From assembly GCF_014650755.1 (NCBI RefSeq), contig NZ_BMVO01000001.1, positions 620,001-684,000 on the forward strand: a stretch of 64,000 bases of DNA, in the 5' to 3' direction. Of the stretch, positions 54,454 through 64,000 are shown in pieces (position 1 is the stretch's first letter; each line of letters starts with the position of its first letter). The DNA comes from Streptomyces chryseus. Its GTDB lineage: Bacteria; Actinomycetota; Actinomycetes; Streptomycetales; Streptomycetaceae. The position numbers were made by a program, and so were the translations under genes. Under the pieces are notes generated by a model. That model did not search any database, had not been told where the DNA came from, and saw nothing but the letters and a program-made list of their open reading frames with translations.

Positions 54454-55290
54454 TCAGGGCCCTTGGTCCCGCCGCTCCCGCGCCCCGTCCGGCGCGTCGC
54501 GGTGCAGCCGCCCCCGCGCCACCAGTTCCAGCACCGCCGCGACCGCGACCGCCTGCACCGCGAGCAGCGCGACCAGGACGAACAGCTGCACCACCCCGGC
54601 GAGCAGCGGCGACGCGCCGCCCAGCAGCATCCCCACGAAGGCGCCCGGCAGCGTGACCAGGCCCACCGTCCTGGTCTGGTCGAGACCGGGCAGCAGCGCG
54701 TCCGAGGCGGCGGGGCGCGCGACCTCCAGCCTGGCGTCGCGGTCCGGCAGGCCGAGCGCCATGCCCGCCTCCACCTCCCCGCGCCGCACCGCGAGCTCGT
54801 CGAGCGCCCGCCGCCCGCCCAGCACCGTCGCGGTGAGCGCGCCGCCGATGAGGATGCCGGTGACGGGGACGAGCGCGATGCCGTCGGCCGGCACCAGCCC
54901 GGTGAGCAGGAGCGCGGCGACGACCGGGAAGACCCCGGCGGCGATCGGCACGGCGGCCCACCACCAGGTGGCGTTGGGGGTGACGCGGCGTCCGGCGGTG
55001 CGTACGGCGACGGCGTACATCAGGGCGAGGAACGCGAGCAGCAGCCATCCGGAGCGTACGACCCAGCCGATCAGGAGCGAGACGGCGAGGAGCTGGACGG
55101 CGGCCCGCACCCCGGCGGCGGCGACCGCCCGGCCCCGGCCGCGGGACCCGTCGTCGGACAGCCGCGCGCACGCGACGACCGTGACCGCCACCGCGAGCAG
55201 TACGGCGAGCACCGCTGCGAGCGTGCCGCCGACGGGCAGCAGGACCTGGGCGTCGGCGGCGAGGGGTGTCGCGGGCGGTGCGGGCACCAC
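54454..55290 (-). CDS. UPF0014/FetB-type ABC permease
   Basis: A 278-residue, seven-helix permease of the YbbM/FetB group. GILIGGALTATVLGGRRALDEL (about 150-171) and LPGLDQTRTVGLVTLPGAFVGM (about 205-226) are family hallmarks. FetAB exports iron in E. coli. No ATPase gene is next to it here, so the ATPase must be encoded elsewhere. It is upstream of the TMEM165 gene on the same strand; the riboswitch lies between. Confidence 0.85.
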   Translation of the reverse strand: MVPAPPATPLAADAQVLLPVGGTLAAVLAVLLAVAVTVVACARLSDDGSRGRGRAVAAAGVRAAVQLLAVSLLIGWVVRSGWLLLAFLALMYAVAVRTAGRRVTPNATWWWAAVPIAAGVFPVVAALLLTGLVPADGIALVPVTGILIGGALTATVLGGRRALDELAVRRGEVEAGMALGLPDRDARLEVARPAASDALLPGLDQTRTVGLVTLPGAFVGMLLGGASPLLAGVVQLFVLVALLAVQAVAVAAVLELVARGRLHRDAPDGARERRDQGP

Positions 55291-55510
55291 TCAACTCTAG
55301 GACCGTGGAGGAACGGTGTCGGAACGTCAGAAGTCTTGATGTGACGTGCTCATGTCGTCACGCTGTTACCTGGCGCCCATCCCCCGGAAACCCGGCGCCG
55401 CCAAGCTGACCGAGCCCGGCGACGGGCGGCACCGGCGCGGTTCCACCCCGTCCGCGTGCCCGCCCCGGCCCCGGTCCCCGGTCGGTCCCCCCACAACAAA
55501 GGGAGTTCGC

Positions 55511-56167
55511 ATGTCAGGTGTCTACGCGCGTCGAGCAGGGCGCCGAATAGCCGTCGCCGCCGCGTCCGCCGTCCTCGCCGGTACGAGCGTGCTGCTCACC
55601 GCCCCCACCGCCCAGGCGGCCCCGCCCACCCCCGTGAGCGCCGCCACCGCCCGCACGTACCTCGGCCAGCTGACCGAACGCGCCGAGGGTTCGTCCACCG
55701 GGTACAGCCGCGACAAGTTCCCGCACTGGATCACCCAGTCGGGCGCGTGCAACACGCGCGAGGTCGTCCTCAAGCGCGACGGCACGAACGTCCAGCAGGA
55801 CTCCGCCTGCGCCGCCGTCAGCGGAAGCTGGTACTCCGAGTACGACGGCGCCACCTGGACGGCTGCCTCCGACCTCGACATCGACCACGTCGTGGCGCTC
55901 GCCGAGGCATGGCGCTCGGGGGCGAGCGGCTGGACGACCTCCCAGCGGCAGGCGTTCGCCAACGACCTCTCCCGCCCGCAGCTCATCGCGGTCACCGACA
56001 ACGTGAACCAGGCCAAGAGCGACCTGGACCCGGCGGAGTGGATGCCGTCGCGCACCGCCTACCGCTGCACGTACGCCCGGATGTGGGTGCACGTGAAGCA
56101 CCACTGGAACCTGACCGTGGACTCCGCCGAGAAGAGCGCGCTCCAGGGCGTGCTCAACAACTGCTGA
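55511..56167 (+). CDS. Secreted HNH-type nuclease (DUF1524/GmrSD-like C-terminal)
   Basis: A 218-residue protein with a long signal peptide (about 1-37, ending AQA). The catalytic region has DLDIDHVVALAEAWRSG (about 120-136; D-x-D-H-V), then NDLSRPQLIAVTDNVNQAKSD (about 150-170) and EWMPSRTAYRCTYARMWV. This is the secreted DUF1524 HNH endonuclease type common in streptomycetes. It should act on external nucleic acid. Several cysteines could form disulfides. ATG 55511 follows AAGGGAG. Confidence 0.88.
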   Translation: MSGVYARRAGRRIAVAAASAVLAGTSVLLTAPTAQAAPPTPVSAATARTYLGQLTERAEGSSTGYSRDKFPHWITQSGACNTREVVLKRDGTNVQQDSACAAVSGSWYSEYDGATWTAASDLDIDHVVALAEAWRSGASGWTTSQRQAFANDLSRPQLIAVTDNVNQAKSDLDPAEWMPSRTAYRCTYARMWVHVKHHWNLTVDSAEKSALQGVLNNC

Positions 56168-56256
56168 CCTGGACCGGAACCGAACCGGGACCGCAGGAAC
56201 CTACCCGTCCGCCTCCGTCGTTCCGTACCCTACGGGGCGACTGAGGAGGACGACTT

Positions 56257-57945
<1,689 letters not shown>

Positions 57946-57960
57946 GGGAACCGCGAGGCC

Positions 57961-58005
57961 GGATCCCCCGCCGTCCCGTGATCCTTCCCACAGCGGCGGG
58001 GATCC
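57961..58005 (+). terminator. Hairpin terminator
   Basis: Arms of 12-13 bases (57961-57973 and 57994-58005) with one bulged C and a 20-nt loop, just after the PhoD-like gene. Confidence 0.6.
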
Positions 58006-58104
58006 TGCGCGACAGGGCTACGACTTGTCGCACTCCACCGGCATGATGATGCGGACCCTCCGCTTCCAGCGCCCCCCACCACGCTCGCCCCGGGAGTCAC
58101 CGCT

Positions 58105-60012
58105 TTGTCCGCAGTGCACCAAGCCCTAGCCGTCGTGGGCGCCGGTCCCCGCGGCACCAGCGTGCTCGAACGGCTCTGCGCCTCGGTGCCCGCGCTGGCC
58201 CCGGACACCCGGCTGACCGTGCACGTCGTCGACCCGGCGCCGCCGGGAGCGGGCCAGGTCTGGCGCACCGGGCAGTCCGCCGAACTGCTGATGAACACGG
58301 TCGCCTCCCAGGTCACGCTCTTCACCGACCCGAGCGTCGCCTGCGAGGGCCCGATACGGACGGGGCCGAGCCTGTACGAATGGGCCGCCTCCCGAAGCGG
58401 CGGGACCCCGCCCGGCGAGGCGGCGCTCGGCCCCGACGACTACCCGACCCGCGCCCGCTACGGCCGCTACCTGGAGTGGGTCTTCGGCCAAGTGGTGCGC
58501 GGGGCCCCGGAGTCGGTCACCGTGCGGGTGCACGCGGCGCGCGCCGTGCGCCTCCAGGACGCCCCCGGCGGCGCCCAGACCCTCACCCTCGACAACGGCG
58601 AGACGCTCACCGGCCTGGGCGCGGTCGTCCTCGCCCAGGGGCATCTGCCGGTGCACGAGGACCCCGCGCAGTCGCACCTCGCCGCGCACGCCGCCCGCCA
58701 CGGCCTGCGCCACCTGCCCCCGGCGAACCCGGCCGACCTCGACCTGTCCCCGCTCGCCCCCGGCGAACCGGTCCTGCTGCGCGGCCTGGGCCTCAACTTC
58801 TTCGACCACATGGCGCTGCTCACGGCGGGACGCGGCGGCGCCTTCACCCGCGCCGCCGGCGGCGGCCTCGTCTACCACCCGTCGGGCCGCGAGCCGCGCC
58901 TGTACGCGGGATCGCGGCGCGGCGTACCGCACCAGGCGCGCGGCGACAACGCGAAGGGCCCGTACGGCAGGCACGAGCCGCTGCTCCTCACCCCGCGCGT
59001 GATCGCGGCCTTCCGCTCCCGCGCGGACGCCGGAGATCCGCCCGACTTCCTGGCCGAGATATGGCCGCTGGTCGCCAAGGAGGTGGAGACGGTCTACTAC
59101 GAGGTGCTGCTCGGCGCCGCCGCGCGAGGCACCGGTTTCCGCGGGCGCTTCCTCGCCACCGCGCACGGCGGCGCCCAGGAGGCGCAGGTGCTGGCCGAGT
59201 TCGGCGTACCGCACGACGAGCGCTGGTGCTGGGACCTGACCGCCCGGCCGTACACCGGACACACCTTCCGCGACCCGGCGGACCACCGCGCCTGGCTGCT
59301 GCGCCACCTGCGGCGCGACGCGGCCCACGCGGCGCTCGGCAATGTCGCCGGTCCCCGCAAGGCGGCCCTCGACGTACTGCGGGACCTGCGCAACGAGCTG
59401 CGGCAGATCGTGGACCACGCCGGTCTGCCGGGCGCGTCGCGCCGCGACCACCTCGACCGCTGGTACACGCCGCTGAACGCCTTTCTCTCGATCGGCCCGC
59501 CGCGCCGCAGGATCGAGGAGATGACGGCGCTGATCGAGGCGGGCGTACTGGACGTCATAGGCCCGCGCACGACGGTGGAGACGGCCGGCGGCGCCTTCGT
59601 CGCCCGGTCCCCCGACGTCCCCGGCTCGGAGGTCACGGCCACGACCCTCGTCGAGGCCCGGCTGCCGGAGCCCGATCTGCGGCGTACGGCGGACGAACTC
59701 CTCGCCCGGCTGCTGAAGACCGGCCAGTGCCGTCCGCACACGGTCGACGGGTACGAGACGGGCGGCCTGGACGTCACCCGCCGCCCGTACCGCCTGATCG
59801 ACCGTCAGGGACAGGCCCATCCGCGGCGGTTCGCGTTCGGGGTGCCCACGGAGGGCGTGCACTGGGTGACGGCGGCGGGCGCCCGGCCCGGCGTGGACTC
59901 GGTGACGCTGGCGGACGCGGACGCGGTGGCGCGCGCGGCACTGCGCGCGGCGACGGCCCTGCGCACGACAGCGGTCCTCAGCTCACCCCCGGCGCACCGG
60001 ACACCGGGCTGA
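58105..60012 (+). CDS. FAD/NAD(P)-binding protein (FAD_NAD_bind domain)
   Basis: A 635-residue flavoprotein. The N-terminal dinucleotide-binding motif is AVVGAGPRGTSVLERL (about 9-24), then VVDPAPPGAGQVWRTG. The middle keeps VVLAQGHLPVHEDP and LLRGLGLNFFDH. This is the FAD_binding_9/NAD-binding family found next to siderophore or amino-acid N-hydroxylase systems, but no partner is seen here. The TTG start follows GGGAG at 8 nt; GTG 58114 is the alternative. Confidence 0.82.
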   Translation: MSAVHQALAVVGAGPRGTSVLERLCASVPALAPDTRLTVHVVDPAPPGAGQVWRTGQSAELLMNTVASQVTLFTDPSVACEGPIRTGPSLYEWAASRSGGTPPGEAALGPDDYPTRARYGRYLEWVFGQVVRGAPESVTVRVHAARAVRLQDAPGGAQTLTLDNGETLTGLGAVVLAQGHLPVHEDPAQSHLAAHAARHGLRHLPPANPADLDLSPLAPGEPVLLRGLGLNFFDHMALLTAGRGGAFTRAAGGGLVYHPSGREPRLYAGSRRGVPHQARGDNAKGPYGRHEPLLLTPRVIAAFRSRADAGDPPDFLAEIWPLVAKEVETVYYEVLLGAAARGTGFRGRFLATAHGGAQEAQVLAEFGVPHDERWCWDLTARPYTGHTFRDPADHRAWLLRHLRRDAAHAALGNVAGPRKAALDVLRDLRNELRQIVDHAGLPGASRRDHLDRWYTPLNAFLSIGPPRRRIEEMTALIEAGVLDVIGPRTTVETAGGAFVARSPDVPGSEVTATTLVEARLPEPDLRRTADELLARLLKTGQCRPHTVDGYETGGLDVTRRPYRLIDRQGQAHPRRFAFGVPTEGVHWVTAAGARPGVDSVTLADADAVARAALRAATALRTTAVLSSPPAHRTPG

Positions 60013-60190
60013 GCGGCCGACCCGCACGACCCGCGTTCCGGGGCGGATCCCCGGCACGTTCGCGGCGGTGACGCGGGCCGTACTCCCGGCGGTGTTCCCG
60101 TCCGTATTCCCGTAGGTGCATTGAACGTGACATGTCCAACATCGTCACGCCCCCGGCGATCTCCGCCGCAGCGGCAGGCGTACGCTGTAT

Positions 60191-60202
60191 GGCTGTACAG
60201 CC
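60191..60202. promoter_or_regulatory. 12-base palindrome upstream of the DedA gene
   Basis: GGCTGTACAGCC is a perfect 12-base palindrome, 54 bp before the TTG start. The surrounding TACGCTGTAT could hold a -10 box. A repressor site is plausible; no known regulator is assigned. Confidence 0.45.
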
Positions 60203-60256
60203 GCCCCTGCCGCTCCCCTGCGACGTCGCGGCGTTGTTACGAACCGGGGAGTCACG

Positions 60257-60907
60257 TTGTTCGAAAGTGTGGGGGCGCTGACCGGCAGCCCATGGATCTA
60301 CGCGGTGGTCGCGTTCTGCGTCGTCATGGACGTCTTCCTGCCGGTCCTCCCCAGCGGGGTCCTGGTGATCACGGCCGCCACGGCCGCCGCCGCGGGCACC
60401 ACCACCGTCGCGACGGCGGGCCAGGTGGCCCACCAGGTGCCCGACATCCTCGCGCTGCTGGCGTGCGCGACGACCGCCTCCGTACTGGGTGACTTCGTCG
60501 CCTACCGGCTGGCCTGGCGCGGCGGTGAACGTCTCGACCGGGCCATCGCCCGCTCCCGCCGCCTGACCACCGCGCAGGAACGTCTCGGCACCGCCCTCAG
60601 CCGGGGCGGCGGCATCCTCGTCGTCATCGCCCGCTTCGCTCCGGCGGGCCGCTCGGTGGTCTCCCTGGGCGCGGGGGCCGCGCACCGCAAGGTGAAGGAG
60701 TTCCTGCCCTGGTCCGTCCTGGCCGGTGTGGCGTGGGCCGGGTACAGCGTGGGCCTCGGCTACCTCGGCGGGCAGTGGCTGGGCGCGTCGTGGCTGGGCG
60801 CGGCGGTCTCACTGCTGGCGCTGTTCGCGGCGGGGTCGCTGGCGGCCCTGTTCGTACGCCGCCCGGTCCCGGCACCCGCGCCGGCCGAGGCTCCCGCGGC
60901 GCTCTAA
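60257..60907 (+). CDS. DedA/VTT-family membrane protein
   Basis: A 216-residue VTT (DedA) protein. Conserved pieces are VVIARFAPAGRSVVSLGAGA (about 116-135) and AWAGYSVGLGYLGGQWLG (about 162-180). In other bacteria DedA proteins flip undecaprenyl phosphate or phospholipids. GGGGAG 6 nt before the TTG supports the start. The 244 bp upstream hold the palindrome at 60191 and several GTATTCCCG-like repeats near 60090-60115. Confidence 0.85.
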   Translation: MFESVGALTGSPWIYAVVAFCVVMDVFLPVLPSGVLVITAATAAAAGTTTVATAGQVAHQVPDILALLACATTASVLGDFVAYRLAWRGGERLDRAIARSRRLTTAQERLGTALSRGGGILVVIARFAPAGRSVVSLGAGAAHRKVKEFLPWSVLAGVAWAGYSVGLGYLGGQWLGASWLGAAVSLLALFAAGSLAALFVRRPVPAPAPAEAPAAL

Positions 60908-60911
60908 CCCG

Positions 60912-61157
60912 CTACCGGGCCGCTTCTCGCACTGTCCGGGTTCCGCCCGCTCCTCGCACTTCGAGCCCGGCGAGCAGCTTGCGGGTCGCCTCGGCCACCG
61001 CGTCGACGGCCTCGTCGAAGACCTCACGGTTGTGGGCGGCGGGCGCCCGGAAGCCGGAGACCTTGCGCACGTACTGCAAGGCAGCCGCGTGGATGTCCTC
61101 GGAGGTGGCCTCTTCGGGGAGGACGGGCGGACGGAGCGTCTTGATGCTGCGGCACAT
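60912..61157 (-). CDS. DUF2277 protein
   Basis: An 81-residue DUF2277 protein, MCRSIKTLRPPVLPEEAT with ALQYVRKVSGFRAPAAHNRE (about 28-47), the family signature. All family members share the near N-terminal MCRxIxxLR. Function unknown. It ends 5 nt after the convergent DedA gene. Confidence 0.9.
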   Translation of the reverse strand: MCRSIKTLRPPVLPEEATSEDIHAAALQYVRKVSGFRAPAAHNREVFDEAVDAVAEATRKLLAGLEVRGAGGTRTVREAAR

Positions 61158-61236
61158 GACTCGACCGTAACTCCGCGACCCCGCCCTTGGCACGGCCGTC
61201 GGGCCGGAAATACGCGGGGCCTCGGCGCCCGGACCT

Positions 61237-61641
61237 TCAGCGCCCGGGCCATCCCCGCCCGGCGCCGGTCCCGCCGCCCCCGCCGCCGAGGAGCGCCTCG
61301 GTGATGAGGCGGACGGCGCGCGCGAGGCGGTTGAGCTGCTCCAGCTCGGCGGCGTACATCTTGATGGTGCCCTCGATGACCGTCTCGGAGACGCCGATGG
61401 TCGGCAGTTCCGCCCGGCAGGTCCGCAGCGCGACCCGCACCGCGCGGATCTCGTGCTCGACCTGGAGCTGCGCGTGCCGGGCCAGGAGGACGGGGTGGCG
61501 GGTGAGCGTCGAGTATCCGGCGTACCGGGCCGGCAGCAGGTCCCTCAGCCAGCGGGCCGCGGTGCGCTCCCAGTCGTGACTGCCGGGGGCCTTGACCTGA
61601 CACGGCCAGTCCGGGCTGATCGTTGCGAGGGTGGGGGACAT
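61237..61641 (-). CDS. Conserved streptomycete protein, unknown function
   Basis: A 134-residue protein: SPTLATISPDWPCQVKAPG, RTAARWLRDLLPARYAGYST (about 22-41), ARHAQLQVEHEIRAVRVALR, then KMYAAELEQLNRLARAVRLI and a glycine-rich tail. The helical body resembles small proteins paired with streptomycete regulators, but I cannot name the family. A frame extends 228 bases further upstream. The start at 61641 is chosen because the upstream part is Pro-rich and unlike coding sequence. Confidence 0.65.
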   Translation of the reverse strand: MSPTLATISPDWPCQVKAPGSHDWERTAARWLRDLLPARYAGYSTLTRHPVLLARHAQLQVEHEIRAVRVALRTCRAELPTIGVSETVIEGTIKMYAAELEQLNRLARAVRLITEALLGGGGGGTGAGRGWPGR

Positions 61642-61971
61642 CGTCGTCGCTCCGGCGGGTGGGGGACGGGCTCTGATCGCGGGGTGCCGCGGTACGTATG
61701 TGGCGGTCCCGGCCCAGGGGTAGACCGGGACCGCCAAGGGGGGGCCCTCCGCCGAGGAAAGCGGAGTGCCCGGTGGAACACCCGAGGGCGGCGTGAGGAG
61801 GAGTGCGCCGTCCGTGAATGTCCAGTTGTGTGATGCTGCGAGGCCCTGACGGCCACCCGCAGTAAACATATATACCGCCGAGTACGCAAGGGTATGAAAA
61901 AATTCATACCCTGCGTGGTGTGAAAGACCGCGCTGCGTAACCGTCGGCGTGGGCGCCGGACGCCGGGCGGC
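61642..61971. other. 330-bp intergenic region with AT-rich palindrome
   Basis: This gap precedes the gene at 61237 and follows the rpiR-type gene on the same strand. It contains the AT-rich palindrome at 61889-61912 and an unusually AT-rich TAAACATATATACC stretch (61863-61876), which stands out against the surrounding GC content. A promoter for the gene at 61237 is likely here. Confidence 0.55.
61889..61912. promoter_or_regulatory. AT-rich inverted repeat, possible RpiR operator
   Basis: Two 10-base arms, AGGGTATGAA and TTCATACCCT, around an AAAA spacer. It lies about 60 bases after the stop of the RpiR-like gene and upstream of the next gene. RpiR-type regulators often bind TGAA-N-TTCA-like palindromes. 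It could also be a transcription end signal of the rpiR gene. Confidence 0.55.
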
Positions 61972-62895
61972 TCAGTCCTCCAGGAAGAAGTCGTGCTGCT
62001 CCGCGACCTGCTCGTACCCTTCGAGCCGCGACTGCGTACGGACCGGGTCGGCGTCGGCCATGGCCTGGAGCACGGCGGCGGACAGCACGCCGGGCGCGGA
62101 GTAGGAGTCGAAGACCAGCCGCGATCCGGTGCCGGCCGTGAGGGCCACGTCGGCCTCGTCGACGAGCGAGCCGAGCGTGAGATCGGTGATCAGGGCGACG
62201 CGCAGACCCGTACTGCGGGCCGCCTGCATCGCCGCCAGGGTCTCGTTGGCGTGCCGGGGCATCGCGAACGCCACCACCCAGGTGCCGCCCGCCTCCCGCG
62301 ACTGGAGCAGCGCGTCGTAGGCGACGCTGCCGCCGCGGGTGACCAGCCGTACGTCGGGATGGATGCGCCGGGCCGCGTAGGCGAAGTACTCCGCCAAGGA
62401 GACCGAGATCCGCAGACCGAGCACCGTCAGAGGCACCGAACGGGCCAGCTCCCGGCCGACGTCGAGGACCCGTCCGGGGTCGGCGAGCGTACGGCGCAGA
62501 CTCTCCAGGTTCTCGATCTCGGCGTCGACGGCCGCCTGCAGCTCGTTGCGGCGGACCTCCTCCCGCGCGTCGGGGGAAACGGCGACCGAGCTGAGCGCGA
62601 TGGGCTGCAGGGCCTCCCGGAGCGCCGGGTACCCGCTGAAGCCGAGCGAGGACGCGAACCGGGTCACCGAGGGCTGGCTGACCCCGACGCGCTCCGCCAG
62701 GTCCGTGATCGACAGGAACGCGGCCTCGGTGAGGTGGTCGACGATGTACTGGGCGATGCGCCGCTGCGCGGGGGACAGCCGATGGCCGCCGAAGAGCGCC
62801 CGTACCCGGTCCGTGGGAGACGCCTCCGCCTCCGGGGCCCGCCGTCCCGGCGTGATCGCGGACGCCTGCGCCCGTGCCTGCTGCCTTGATGGCAC
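61972..62895 (-). CDS. RpiR-family transcriptional regulator
   Basis: A 307-residue RpiR regulator. The N-terminal helix-turn-helix (LSPAQRRIAQYIVDHLTEAA, ITDLAERVGVSQPSVTRFAS; about 42-85) is followed by an SIS sugar-phosphate-binding domain (about 140-290; LGLRISVSLAEYFAYAARRI, VVAFAMPRHANETLAA). These proteins control sugar, amino-sugar or hydantoin use. The GTG at 62895 follows GAGGGAGG at 7 nt. No obvious target operon is adjacent; the palindrome at 61889 is a candidate site. Confidence 0.88.
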   Translation of the reverse strand: MPSRQQARAQASAITPGRRAPEAEASPTDRVRALFGGHRLSPAQRRIAQYIVDHLTEAAFLSITDLAERVGVSQPSVTRFASSLGFSGYPALREALQPIALSSVAVSPDAREEVRRNELQAAVDAEIENLESLRRTLADPGRVLDVGRELARSVPLTVLGLRISVSLAEYFAYAARRIHPDVRLVTRGGSVAYDALLQSREAGGTWVVAFAMPRHANETLAAMQAARSTGLRVALITDLTLGSLVDEADVALTAGTGSRLVFDSYSAPGVLSAAVLQAMADADPVRTQSRLEGYEQVAEQHDFFLED

Positions 62896-63017
62896 CGGCG
62901 TGCCTCCCTCTCGTCCCACTGACGCTCAACATAACCCACCCCCCGAGCGGGCGGCCTCGGCCGATGCGCTTGCGGCACCGGGCCGCCGCGCCGCAGAATC
63001 GCGGGCGGAGGCCCCCC

Positions 63018-63194
63018 ATGGAACGCGAAGCGCTCGCGGGCCTGCTCACCGACGGCACGCGCGCCGCGACCGCCGCGCGTGCCGCCGTGCTGGAGGGCGG
63101 TGCGTACACGGTGTGGGACGGAGCGCCCCCTGCGAGGAGCTTGCCGGAATCTACGCGCGCCGCCTGCGGCACAGCCGCCGCACCGGCCCGCTGA
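63018..63194 (+). CDS. Small ORF, possible remnant
   Basis: A 58-residue frame, MEREALAGLLTDGTRAATAA, then AVLEGGAYTVWDGAPP, after GGAGGCCCCCC. The frame loses coding character after about residue 36; another frame continues as CEELAGIYARRLRHSRRTG, which reads more like protein. It may be a frameshifted gene or a non-coding stretch. No family recognised. Confidence 0.35.
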   Translation: MEREALAGLLTDGTRAATAARAAVLEGGAYTVWDGAPPARSLPESTRAACGTAAAPAR

Positions 63195-63231
63195 CCACGC
63201 CCGCGCCGCTCTCCCCCTGCGGCCGCAGGCG

Positions 63232-63408
63232 TCACTTGCGCCCCCTGCGCGCCTTGGCTGCGCGTTCGGCGTCCTTGCGCCTCTGCACGGTGTAGGAGGA
63301 CCAGTCGCCGCGGTGCAGATCGCACCGCGACGCGTCGACCATCGCCAGTCGTCGGCACCGGGTTCCCTTCGCGGTCTGCGCTCCGCACCTGGACTGCGTA
63401 CGAGCCAT
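63232..63408 (-). CDS. Small zinc-ribbon-like protein (58 aa)
   Basis: A 58-residue basic protein. RCGAQTAKGTRCRRLAMV and RCDLH supply Cys8, Cys18, Cys29 and His32 in the CxxxTxxGxxC...CxxH pattern seen in DUF5763-like small zinc-binding proteins. The C-terminal third is strongly basic (RRKDAERAAKARRGRK), suggesting nucleic-acid binding. GGGGTGGGG precedes the ATG. Function unknown. Confidence 0.72.
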   Translation of the reverse strand: MARTQSRCGAQTAKGTRCRRLAMVDASRCDLHRGDWSSYTVQRRKDAERAAKARRGRK

Positions 63409-63553
63409 GATTCCCCACCCCTGGTCTCGGCTGTCGTACGGACCGGTCCAGGGTCACGCGCCGCGCACCGCCGCCGGAAGGCGCACCGCTCCACGGGCCG
63501 GAGCACGGCCGCCGGACCCGGGTGGCCGGGGGCGCACAGCCCCGGCGGGCGGC

Positions 63554-63955
63554 TCATGCCGCGAGAGGCACCTGCTCCCCCTCGGCCGGGTTCTCGTAGT
63601 GGGCCCAGACCTGGTTCAGCTCGTGCTGGTAGTAGAGCGAGTACAGGCCGGCGACGATCATGAGAATGAGCCCGATCCACGGATTGCAGGTGGGCTGCAT
63701 GCCGGCCGACTTCTGCATCCGCGCGATGCGCTGACCGGTGTTGTAGACGGAGACGAACGGCGGAACGATCACCAGCCAGCCCACGGTGATGGCCAGCACG
63801 GCCCCCGCCGGACTGACCTCGACCCGCTGATCGAAGTCGCGGGCCTCGCGGTTCACCTTGTAGTACCAGACCAGGTGGTAGATCCCGAGCGTGATCAGCG
63901 GCCAGACCAGCCAGACGAGAAAGATGTTCCGGTACTTCCCGGCACTACCTGCCAC
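63554..63955 (-). CDS. DUF4234 membrane protein
   Basis: A 133-residue DUF4234 protein: YRNIFLVWLVWPLITLGIYH with LVWYYKVNREARDFD (about 8-42), two further helices (LAITVGWLVIVPPFVSVYNTG and IGLILMIVAGLYSLYYQHEL). The WYYKVNxE motif is typical. Function unknown. The GTG at 63955 follows GGGAGG at 9 nt; an in-frame ATG is 30 bases upstream. Confidence 0.85.
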   Translation of the reverse strand: MAGSAGKYRNIFLVWLVWPLITLGIYHLVWYYKVNREARDFDQRVEVSPAGAVLAITVGWLVIVPPFVSVYNTGQRIARMQKSAGMQPTCNPWIGLILMIVAGLYSLYYQHELNQVWAHYENPAEGEQVPLAA

Positions 63956-64000
63956 GACGACGCACCTCCCATGCATCCAGCGCATCCCCTCTCCAGTCCA

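Noticed and set aside
60070..60125. Repeated GTATTCCCG/TACTCCCGG units before the DedA gene as an iteron array
   Set aside because: Only two or three imperfect units at uneven spacing, with no origin-like genes nearby.
61904..63457. Long minus-strand frame over the rpiR gene
   Set aside because: It is an Arg/Gly-rich shadow. The RpiR frame in the same place has clear HTH and SIS motifs.

Overview
The window looks like a piece of a Streptomyces chromosome. GC content is very high, overlapping start/stop codons are frequent, GTG and TTG starts are common, and several genes have a -10 box 6-7 nt before the start codon (apparently leaderless). Marker genes fit: a class III lanthipeptide ram/amf cluster, a conservon with a cytochrome P450, a WhiJ/AbaA-type HTH-DUF397-ATPase locus, and a bifunctional GT87/PAP2 protein. 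No rRNA, tRNA or CRISPR array was seen.

Layout. 0-0.4 kb: the end of an IS481-type transposase and a tiny carbohydrate-binding-like gene. 0.4-3.8 kb: a two-gene operon (SCP-x/Ltp1-type thiolase, double-domain acyl-CoA dehydrogenase) behind a perfect KstR-type operator. 4-11.3 kb: mixed genes, including a secreted peptide, a VapBC-like pair, the WhiJ-type locus, a cell-wall amidase, an F420-type oxidoreductase and a toxin-antitoxin pair whose toxin is frameshifted. 12.5-16.6 kb: a glycosyltransferase, methyltransferase and alpha/alpha-barrel operon, divergent from kstR across a second perfect KstR-type operator. 16.8-23.9 kb: a complete ram/amf-like (SapB-type) cluster, including a 39-residue precursor gene at 21092-21211 and a TTA-containing ramR. 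24-28.6 kb: ferredoxin, aldehyde dehydrogenase, a metallo-beta-lactamase-fold (MBL) protein (third perfect KstR-type operator), a GlxA-type regulator and a second MBL protein. 28.6-34.6 kb: a cobalamin riboswitch and a five-gene operon for an ECF transporter with two surface proteins that together resemble the two domains of animal intrinsic factor. 34.6-38.7 kb: FadA5-like thiolase divergent from CYP125, then another P450. 38.8-43.3 kb: conservon cvnA-B-C-D plus a P450 that lacks the ExxR arginine. 43.5-64 kb: mostly housekeeping or accessory genes (GT87/PAP2, MFS transporters, peptidoglycan-binding protein, HAD phosphatase, a TMEM165 transporter with a probable Mn riboswitch, a UPF0014 permease, secreted nuclease, PhoD-like phosphatase, FAD-dependent protein, DedA, RpiR regulator).

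How the parts work together. KstR, CYP125, FadA5, the Ltp1-like thiolase, the FadE34-like dehydrogenase and the F420-type oxidoreductase are recognisable relatives of the mycobacterial sterol side-chain pathway. Five sites that match, or nearly match, TNNAACNNGTTNNA lie at their promoters, so the window carries a dispersed KstR regulon; ring-degradation and sterol-uptake genes are not here. The ram cluster should make and export a SapB-like surfactant for aerial growth. The riboswitch operon should import B12 when it is scarce. A short Streptomyces palindromic element has inserted twice, once in-frame inside an MBL protein and once inside the B12 riboswitch. All functional statements rest on reading the sequence and remembered family features; no database search was run.
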